Below are positions 31,656-39,200 of a DNA stretch of 42,001 nucleotides, piece after piece. How positions within the stretch are numbered: the stretch's first letter is position 1; the number at the start of each line of letters is the position of its first letter. Origin of the DNA: Desulfobacteraceae bacterium. Its GTDB lineage: Bacteria; Desulfobacterota; Desulfobacteria; Desulfobacterales; Desulfobacteraceae. Below the pieces are notes generated by a model. That model had not been told where the DNA came from, searched no databases, and saw only the letters and a list, made by a program, of their open reading frames with translations. The translations under genes and the position numbers were made by a program. Location: assembly GCA_024225635.1 (NCBI GenBank), contig JAAEMK010000307.1:1-42001 (forward strand). The letters are read 5' to 3'.

Positions 31656-34503
31656 TTCCCTTGAAAGCAGGTTAAAGGGAGAGCTTCACCAGGATATTTT
31701 CAGGCGTCACATGCTTGCCACGGACGCCAGCATTTTCAAGTTTCTACCCGAATGCGTGGCCTATCCCGCAAACAGCGATGATATAGCGAAAATCCTCTCA
31801 TTTGCAAGGGAGCACAACCTCAGCGTCCACGCCAGGGGAACCGGCAGCGGCGTATGCGGTTCCGCCCTGGGCCGGGGCATTGTCGTGGACTTCACAAAAC
31901 ACATGAACCGGCTCATCCGCCTCGACCTTGACGGCCACAGCTTTGAGTGCGAGCCGGGTTTCCGCATGGGGGAGCTGGACCAGGCCCTCAAGGGCTCCGG
32001 CCTCTTCTTTCCCCCGGACCCCTCCAGCGGGGAATACGCAAGTTTCGGCGGCATGTACAACACCAACGCCAGCGGCGCCCACTCGGTCAAGTACGGCAAT
32101 GTGGGCGACTACTGCCTGGATGCCGACATCGTCCTCACCGACGGCAGCCTCATCACACTGTCGGATCTCATGTCCCGGGATGAATCCCGGCTGCCCGAAA
32201 ACCTGCAACCACTGTTCGGCCTGTACCGCAACAACGCCGAACGGATCGAAAAAGCCTACCCGCCGGTGCGGTTCAACACCACCGGCTATAATCTCAGGAA
32301 ACTTGTCTCCGAAGGCCGCCTTGACCTCCGGGGACTCTTTGCGGGGGCCGAAGGCACTCTTGGCATCATCACCCGGCTGAAATTCAAGCTCATTGAGAAA
32401 CCCGCCCACGACAGCCTGGTGGTGGCCTATTTCAAGGACATTGTCTCATCGGCCAGGGCGGTGGAAGCGATCCTTCCCCTGAACCCCTGCGGCATCGAGG
32501 TGATGGACAAATCCCTCCTGGGCCTGGCAAGAAAGAACGATCCCGCCCTGGACGCTGCCATGCCAAATGATATAGACAACCTGCTCCTCATCGGATTTGA
32601 CGAGCACACCCCCGAAGCCTGCCTGGAAAAGGCCGAAGCGGCAGGCAACCTGATCCGGGAGAACAACTGGTCCGACACCTTGCATCTCGCCGTATCCAGG
32701 GAAGAGCAGGCCAATTTCTGGGCCATCCGCAAGGCCGCCGTGCCCATCCTCTACAGGCTCAAGGGCGAAAAAAAGGTGCTGGCCCTCATCGAGGACGCAG
32801 CCGTGCCCGTGGACAGGCTGGTGGAATATTTCAAAGGCATCTACAAGCTCCTGGGGGATCTCGGGGTGAACTTCGTACTCTTCGGCCACATCTCCAAGGG
32901 GCTGATGCACACCCGCCCCATGCTCAACCTCAAGGACAAGCATGATGTGGATCTATTGAAACCCATTGCCGACGGCGTGTTCCAGCTTGTGAACTCCCTT
33001 GGCGGGGCCATCTCCGGCGAGCACGGGGACGGACGGCTACGAAGTCCCTACATCCGCGCCCAGTACCCGGACATATTTGAGCTTTTCCAAAAAACCAAAC
33101 AGATCCTGGACCCGCACAACCTGCTCAACCCAGATATCATCACCGGCGAAGCCAAGGACGGCCTCACCCACTCCCTGAGATACGGCCCTGGGTACCAGGC
33201 AAAAAACATCTATCGGAACCCGGTTTTCCAAAACAACGATTTCCAGACCGAGGTGGAAAAGTGCCACGGCTGCTCCAAATGCACCACCGTCACCCACGCC
33301 ACCCGCATGTGCCCGGTCTACAAGGCCACCCGGGACGAAGCCGCCGCCCCCAAGGCCAAGGCCAACATCCTGAGGGCCCTGATCAGCGGCGCAATAGAAG
33401 AGAAACAAGCCTATGCCGACGGCCTGTTCCATGTGCTCAACCACTGCATCAACTGCGGCAGCTGCCACAATGAATGCCCCTCCCAGGTGAACATCCCCAG
33501 GATGGTCATGGCGGCCAAGGCGGATTACGCCAAAAAGTTCGGCCCCGCCCCCACGGACCGCCTCCTCACCTCGGCGGACACGGCTGCACGCCTGACCGGC
33601 GGTTTCTCCCACCTGGTGATGCCCTTGGTGGACAATTCCTTTTTCAAGCAGGCGGGAGAAAAGCTCCTGGGAATCTCCTCCCAACGGCCATTGGTCTGCT
33701 TTGCAAAAGAGTCCCTGAAAAAGAGGCTGGGCTGCCAGGCCCCACAAATAATTAAGAAAACCTCCGGGGCATTCACAATCCTGCCTGCCCAAAGCCAGGC
33801 CCAAGGCAAAAAGGTGCTCTATTTCCCGGGCTGTTACGCAAGCTGGATCAGACCCGAAACAGCCATGGCCTTCATCAAGGTTCTCTCCGCCCTGGGAATG
33901 GAAGTATATGTTCCGAACGCCCACTGCTGCGGCCTTCCCATGCTCTCCAAGGGAATGACAGGCAAATCCATTAGCGCCATTGAAAAGAACCTGAAACAGT
34001 GGGGCAATATGGTAAAAAGAGTGGACCACATTGCCGTGACCTGCTCCACCTGCGGCCTTGCCCTGAAGAGCAAATGGCAGTACCTCAACCGGACAAATAT
34101 AGTCCGGGAGGTGGCGAAAAAGACCATCCACGGCACAAGCCTCATCCAAAATCATATGCACGGACTGACGCTAAAGGAAACCAGCCGCAAAGTAGCCTAT
34201 CACACCCCCTGCCACCTTAAGGTACAGCCGGAGGCCGCAAGCTCCATCGGGATGCTCAAGGCACTTCCCGGCATCGAGGTGAATCCCCTGGAATGCCACT
34301 GCTGCGGCATGGCCGGGACCTGGGGCATGATGGCTAAGAATTTTGATCTCAGCCGGAAGATCGGCTCAGATCTCATCCAAAAGCTGAACAGTTCCGGTGC
34401 GGATACAGGCGCAACCGACTGCCCCACATGCACCATGCAGATGCAGGCTTTCAGTAGCAAACCCGTTGTCCATCCCGTTGAGATCCTGGCCCAATGCCTA
34501 TAA
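31642..34503 (+). CDS. FAD/Fe-S 2-hydroxyacid oxidase (D-lactate/glycolate dehydrogenase type)
   Basis: 953 aa, a GlcD-like flavoprotein fused to a GlpC/GlcF-like Fe-S protein. The FAD_binding_4 domain (about 35-250) has HARGTGSGVCGSALGRGIVVDF, FGGMYNTNASGAHSVKYGNVGD and GAEGTLGIITRLKFKL. The FAD-oxidase C domain (about 260-515) ends with GGAISGEHGDGRLRSPYI. Two ferredoxin clusters follow (CHGCSKC...CP near 541; CINCGSCHNECP near 602), then two CCG domains (CCGLPML near 763 with CSTCG near 801; CHCCGMAGTWG and CPTCTMQM near the C-terminus). It oxidises a 2-hydroxy acid to a 2-oxo acid and passes electrons to the membrane. D-lactate is the default guess. A broken second copy lies at the window's right end. 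Confidence 0.93.
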   Translation: MTIYDSLESRLKGELHQDIFRRHMLATDASIFKFLPECVAYPANSDDIAKILSFAREHNLSVHARGTGSGVCGSALGRGIVVDFTKHMNRLIRLDLDGHSFECEPGFRMGELDQALKGSGLFFPPDPSSGEYASFGGMYNTNASGAHSVKYGNVGDYCLDADIVLTDGSLITLSDLMSRDESRLPENLQPLFGLYRNNAERIEKAYPPVRFNTTGYNLRKLVSEGRLDLRGLFAGAEGTLGIITRLKFKLIEKPAHDSLVVAYFKDIVSSARAVEAILPLNPCGIEVMDKSLLGLARKNDPALDAAMPNDIDNLLLIGFDEHTPEACLEKAEAAGNLIRENNWSDTLHLAVSREEQANFWAIRKAAVPILYRLKGEKKVLALIEDAAVPVDRLVEYFKGIYKLLGDLGVNFVLFGHISKGLMHTRPMLNLKDKHDVDLLKPIADGVFQLVNSLGGAISGEHGDGRLRSPYIRAQYPDIFELFQKTKQILDPHNLLNPDIITGEAKDGLTHSLRYGPGYQAKNIYRNPVFQNNDFQTEVEKCHGCSKCTTVTHATRMCPVYKATRDEAAAPKAKANILRALISGAIEEKQAYADGLFHVLNHCINCGSCHNECPSQVNIPRMVMAAKADYAKKFGPAPTDRLLTSADTAARLTGGFSHLVMPLVDNSFFKQAGEKLLGISSQRPLVCFAKESLKKRLGCQAPQIIKKTSGAFTILPAQSQAQGKKVLYFPGCYASWIRPETAMAFIKVLSALGMEVYVPNAHCCGLPMLSKGMTGKSISAIEKNLKQWGNMVKRVDHIAVTCSTCGLALKSKWQYLNRTNIVREVAKKTIHGTSLIQNHMHGLTLKETSRKVAYHTPCHLKVQPEAASSIGMLKALPGIEVNPLECHCCGMAGTWGMMAKNFDLSRKIGSDLIQKLNSSGADTGATDCPTCTMQMQAFSSKPVVHPVEILAQCL
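32451..32816 (+). repeat. Direct repeat partner of 41434-41799
   Basis: This 366-base stretch of the oxidase gene recurs at 41434-41799 with seven mismatches by eye (about 98% identical) and no gaps. Two further blocks of the same gene also recur: 31885-31937 (41386-41438, identical) and 33193-33392 (41802-42001). All are in the same orientation, about 9 kb apart, flanking the RHS island. Confidence 0.9.
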
Positions 34504-34508
34504 AGTTT

Positions 34509-34766
34509 CTAAACCGCCTGTTCGACGGGTAACAAGGTGAACCCGGTTATCTTAACCGGGATATCCGGGGACTCCGTTCCATAACAGTCAGTCCTGACGA
34601 TCCGCCGGCCTGACGGGTCTGTGACCGTAATCCGGTTACCGGTCGGGCCGTATTCATACAGGGTTGTCCCGCCCTCCGGGGTGGCGGCCAGGGTCCTGCG
34701 GCCCAAAGCATAGCAGGTGTCATTATTGTCGTCATAGGAAGCGGCCCATCTTATGATCAAGCCCAA
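34509..34766 (-). pseudogene. Shuffled RHS fragment
   Basis: The 85-codon frame is stitched from separated parts of the RHS protein encoded downstream: SYDDNNDTCYA (cf. SYDDVNDTYYA), ALGRRTLAATP, EGGTTLYEYGPTGNRITVTDPSGRR, and IVRTDCY...PVKITGF. Internal joins remove intervening YD repeats, as expected from recombination between repeats. Its stop lies five bases from the convergent oxidase stop. It looks like a residual 3' end of an older RHS gene and is unlikely to be functional. Confidence 0.8.
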
Positions 34767-34784
34767 AAGAAAAGATCAACATGC

Positions 34785-35111
34785 TTAGCCTGACACTACG
34801 TTTATCGCTTGATTTATAATAAAAAAACAAAACCAGACCAATATACATCCTTGGCAAAAATAAATCGCAATTCCAAAAACAAAATTGATTTTATTTTGTT
34901 TCATGAACAGCTTAAATTCAGTTTTAAAATCAAAACGTCTTGTATTAAAACGAGTATTTAAAATTCCATATTTTTGATAAATATATCGTGAAAAAAGAAG
35001 CAATGTCGGAAAGATTACAACAGAGTTCAAAATTAGTATAAGAACAAAAAGCAATTCCTCGTATGATTTCAATTGTAAAATTGACATTATTTTACCCGCA
35101 AATTCAATCAT
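34785..35111 (-). CDS. Small AT-rich membrane protein, candidate immunity protein
   Basis: 108 aa from the ATG at 35111, preceded by GGAGGAGA. Two transmembrane segments are predicted (about 20-45, VLILILNSVVIFPTLLLF, and 78-103, FVFGIAIYFCQGCILVWFCFF) with a basic loop between them. No family is recognised. Its start overlaps the stop of a toxin-tail-like remnant by four bases (ATGA), the classic arrangement of a toxin C-terminus and its cognate immunity gene. Base composition is far more AT-rich than the flanking metabolic genes. Confidence 0.65.
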   Translation of the reverse strand: MIEFAGKIMSILQLKSYEELLFVLILILNSVVIFPTLLLFSRYIYQKYGILNTRFNTRRFDFKTEFKLFMKQNKINFVFGIAIYFCQGCILVWFCFFIINQAINVVSG

Positions 35112-35308
35112 TGAATTCTCCTCCATAAAGGAATTGGGAATCCCCATCCACTGCCTGCATGTCCAGCAGACAGACCACCGTTATCGTTATCTATTCCCAA
35201 AGCACCAACAGTAGTTGTTTCTCCATTCACACTTATTTTAGGCCTAAAGTGAGATGGGGTGGGAGGCTGCCTTTTGTGAGTTGCTGAAGTATTCTTAATT
35301 TTCGATTT
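35108..35308 (-). pseudogene. Orphan C-terminal toxin tail remnant
   Basis: A 66-codon open stretch lacks its own good start and ends at the ATGA overlap with the next gene. It contains PPTPSHFRPKISVNGETTTVG, GIDNDNGGLSAGHAGSGWGF and PIPLWRRIQ. By position and coupling it is best read as the 3' end of a displaced RHS-type C-terminal domain. The toxin family is not recognised. Confidence 0.5.
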
Positions 35309-35537
35309 CTATATCTGTCCAAAGTGAATTTTCCAAATGCATTTCTTTGCCAATTACTTCAAGGCGACTTTTATCTAACTGCACAACAGCAACGTCATAT
35401 TCATAGAATTGCATACAAAAGTTTTCAAACGCATTTGGGAAAATGCCAAAAATGAGGTCAAATCTTGACGCAAGGCGCAAGTTCACAAACAAATCGCCCG
35501 GCAAATTTGCACCTTGTGGTTGCTGACCGGCAGACAT
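35295..35537 (-). pseudogene. Truncated immunity-like fragment
   Basis: An 80-codon frame whose later part (NLRLASRFDLIFGIFPNAFENFCM, then QFYEYDVAVVQLDKSRLEVIG) looks like a soluble protein's C-terminus, while the first 15 codons come from an inverted-repeat segment. It may be the 3' end of an immunity gene left by cassette replacement. No family is recognised; it could be expressed but is probably incomplete. Confidence 0.4.
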
Positions 35538-35568
35538 TTAAAATACGTGCTGCTGCGCCGGGCGATTT
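35491..35568. repeat. 12-bp inverted repeat pair spanning 78 bp
   Basis: AAATCGCCCGGC (35491-35502) and its exact complement GCCGGGCGATTT (35557-35568) flank a 54-base interior that includes the palindrome GCAAATTTGC. It lies at the junction between the immunity gene and the orphan remnants. It could be a tiny non-autonomous element, a terminator-like structure or a recombination scar. No target duplication is evident. Confidence 0.45.
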
Positions 35569-35664
35569 TAAATTGATGTCCTGCCACATAGGGTGCCCAA
35601 ATGATCTGTAATTTTGCACAATTTATGATTAGAGTTTGGGCTGTAACATGTGGGTTATTTTTTT

Positions 35665-36255
35665 TTATTTTATGTGCTTGCCTTCTTTTTTTAATGCGTA
35701 ATTAAGTTTTTTAAGCTCTGACTGTTTAAGAGTTGCTTTTAAGGGAGCCAATAATTCTACAACTTTTTTATAGTTATTATTTTTCCAAGCAAGATCAAGT
35801 TGGCTTCGCATATATTTCAAATCCGTTTCAAGAGCATATGCTTCACATTCTTTTTCTCTAAAATCGGCAACCAGATTAAAGCTTTCATCCGATCCATCAA
35901 GTAAATCCTGAGCATGAGTCTTTAAATAATCAGCTAACCTTTTGACAAATCGTTCAAGGCTATTGCTGCTGTTTGTGATTTGAAAAAAGGTCCCCACATC
36001 TTTTGGGGAATAACCTTTACTTCTAATAATTTCTCCAATATTAAATGGTATTTTTAAAGATTCTCTTAGATTATCATTTCGCCCGATTTCACAACCTAAC
36101 TCATATGAACGTTCACCATCAAATCGAATATCTATGAAAATCAGTTTGGACTGATATCTAACCAACCAAGGACCTGATTTGACACATTTGAAGCCATACA
36201 CAGATTCCAAAAATCCCAATTCTCTATTTACAATCTTTTTCAATCCTAAATCCAT
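35665..36255 (-). CDS. Probable cognate immunity protein of the RHS toxin
   Basis: 196 aa; AGGAG lies seven bases before the ATG and the gene starts 15 bases after the RHS stop. No signal or membrane segment is visible, so it is cytosolic. The N-terminal part (VYGFKCVKSGPWLVRYQSKL, then DIRFDGERSYELGCEIGRND) is an alpha/beta segment seen in many uncharacterised immunity-like proteins; the C-terminal part is helical. By position (directly after a polymorphic toxin tip) it is inferred to neutralise that toxin. AT-rich like the toxin tip, unlike the RHS core. Confidence 0.75.
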   Translation of the reverse strand: MDLGLKKIVNRELGFLESVYGFKCVKSGPWLVRYQSKLIFIDIRFDGERSYELGCEIGRNDNLRESLKIPFNIGEIIRSKGYSPKDVGTFFQITNSSNSLERFVKRLADYLKTHAQDLLDGSDESFNLVADFREKECEAYALETDLKYMRSQLDLAWKNNNYKKVVELLAPLKATLKQSELKKLNYALKKEGKHIK

Positions 36256-36270
36256 TTCAAACTCCTGACA

Positions 36271-39200
36271 TCAATTTCCTGGTGGATGATAAGCCCCTGT
36301 TTGAGGATTATATCTCCACCCTCTTGTTTCTAAAAGGTTTCTTTCAGCATTAAGAAAGCCTTTAGTTGGAATCTGTTTTCCTGTCGCTGCATCGCGGTAA
36401 GAATCAAATATTGGTTTTCCTTTACCCATTTCTTTTCTTAAATGCCCCACATTCTGTTTCCAATTAGCCTTTGGAGAGCCCTTATCAGGTAAATGGAGCA
36501 TACCATCTCCATCTTTCCATCCAATAGGCTTGGTCGATGTTTTATCTCCCCATTTAAAAAGATTTAATCCACCCTTGTCTGCACTCTTTGGGGCAACTTC
36601 AAAAAGTTTCGTCAATCCATAGTACGCTCCAAAACCGAAGACAACATTCCTAATCCACGACTTGCCAGCTGATTCCCAAGAAATATTGTTTTCTGGACAC
36701 AACCCCAACGGATCAATGAACATCACCGGATTATTCAGGCAATAAAGATAAAAATTCACCCCCTCACCGGCCGGGTCAGGCCTCAGATACCTACCGATCC
36801 GGGGATCATAATACCGGTTCAGGTTGTAGTGCAGGCCGGTCTCCTGATCAAAGTACTGGCCGGCAAATCTCAGATTGAAGGTGATCGCTTCTTTTTTTAC
36901 CGTGCACCGGCCAAAGGCCTGGTACTCCCCTTCCCAGTCGCCGTCTGTGCTGTAATTGTCCTCACGCTTAAGTTTTTTCGGGGTGCCGGCGCGGTCGTTA
37001 TGGCACCAATAGTACGTCTCCCCAACCTTCATGAACAGGGGATCGCCGGTCCAGGCGGTTCCGGGCTTGTAGCCGTAGGACCTGAGCTGGGTGCCGTCAG
37101 AACCGTATTCACCGGCCAGGCCCTGGTCGCAATAGTGGAACCAGGTTCTGCCCCCTCCAACTTGTTTCCAGATACGCCGGCCAAAGGGATCGTACCCGTA
37201 TTGGGCAATGACGGCGCCCGTGCCGTCCTCCACCCGTTCCATGCGGTTTTCCGTATTGTAAAAGAACTTTGTGACCGTTTCTCCGTCGGTCTTCCGGATC
37301 ACGGCACCGTTTGCATCATAGGCATACTCTGTTGTGCCGTAAGTTTCAAGTTCATTATCTGCATTGTGCGAGATGGAACCCTGTACACTGGCATCGGAGG
37401 TGCGGTTACCCAGGTTGTCGTAGGTATAGGCCTCGTCAAGAACCCCGGGGTGGGTAGCGGCGGTCAGGCGGTCCAGGGTGTCGTATTCATAGGTATGGCC
37501 CCCTTCCACGGCCAAGATTTTTAAACGGTTGCCCACGGAATCATAGGTATAGCCTTCATACATGACGGCATTATTGGCAGGATCCCTGGCAAAGATACTC
37601 TTAATGCGGTTCAGGGGATCGTAATTATAATAACGGGCAGCGCCGGGAAGATGCATAGAATTGAGGCGGTTCCACGAGGCGCTATTGAATAAAAAGGAGA
37701 CTTCCCTCCCGCTCGGGGCCTTGATGGTTGACAGGTGTCCCTTGCTTCCATATTCGTATGTGGTAACCTCTCCTTCAGGATCTGTATATGTGCTGACAGC
37801 CCCTTCAGCCGTATAGGTATAGCCATGGGACAGGGTAAATCCGCCGTAGTCCACTGTTTCGGAGAGCTTTTGTGAAAGGGCGTCATAGACCATGGCAGCC
37901 GAGGCGCTGCCGTCGTCCCATGTCAACAGATTTCCCACTTCGTCATAGGTGAACCCGGTTATCTTGACCGGGCTTTCCGAGGCCGCTGTTTCATAACAGT
38001 CCGTCCTGACGATCCGGTTTTCGGGGGAGTACGTACAGGTGATCCGCCGGCCTGACGGATCTATGACCGCAATCCGGTTGCCGGTCGGGCCGTATTCGTA
38101 CAGGGTTGTCCTGCCCTCCGGCGTGGTGGTGCTGATCAGGCGGTTGTTTTTATCATAGGAAAAATGTCGGATGCCCTGGCCCGGATCTTCAACTGATATG
38201 AGGTTGTCCCGGTCGTCATGGGACCGGACGGTCCGGGCACCGTTCGGGGCAACGGTTACAGAGAGCCGGTTCAGGGCGTCATATTCATAGGTGGTTGTCC
38301 TGCCCCCTTCATCCGTGAACGAAGCAAGGTTGCCTGCGGCGTCATAGGTCCGGGTTCGTTCCAAACTGGTTTCGCTGTCCAGGACGTCGGTCTCCTTAAT
38401 CACTTTTCCCATACAATCATAGGTCAGCTTGCGGGTAAAAAACGGATAGGAAATGGCGGCGGGTTTGCCATAGGGGGACAGGGTGCCCGGGGCCTCGTCA
38501 TAGGTATACCGGGTCTCGTTTCGACCCCGGTACAGGGCTCTGGTTGTCCGGCCCTCGTTGTCGTATTCGGTTGATGTCCGCCAACCCTCCCGGCTCGTAA
38601 TACTGACGGGCAAATCATCTGAATTGTAAATAGTGATGGTGGACCTGCCAAAGGGGTCTGTCTCCTTGATCCGGTTGTTCCGGGCATCGTATTCATACGC
38701 GTGTCGGTTGTTCCGGGCGTCAATCACGGCAATGAGGTTGTTTACCCCGTCGTAAAAATAGGCGGTCCCGTAGCCTGAAGGGGTGGCGGCCAGGGTTCTG
38801 CGGCCCAGGGCATCGTAGTCAAAGCTCCACTGATTGCCCCTGGCATCCTCGTACTTGAGCAGGTTCCCCATGACATCGTATTCCAGGTACCGGGTCCGGT
38901 TCCCCATGGGGCCGGTCAGGCTTTCAAGGTTGCCCGGGGCATCATAGCTGAAGGTGGTGACCGCTTCCCCAGTAACATCGTCAGCCTCAAGGGTTCGGGT
39001 CAGGACCCGGCCCAGCTCGTCATAGGTAAAAGAGCCGACCCGCTCATCCTCTGTACCCTTAGCCTCTGTTTTTTTTACGGCATTGCCATGGTCGTCATAT
39101 TCGATTTGTGTTACCCGGCCGAGCTGGTCCGTGATGCCCGTGATTTTATTAAATCTTAAATCATAGGTAAAACGGACCTGGTTGGTGTCGGGATAGACAA

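Noticed and set aside
33037-34161. 374-codon minus-strand frame opposite the oxidase
   Set aside because: Antisense shadow; the plus strand has clear FAD and Fe-S motifs.
35491-35568. Integron attC site
   Set aside because: The inverted ends lack the required core-site pattern (RYYYAAC and GTTRRRY), and no integrase is nearby.
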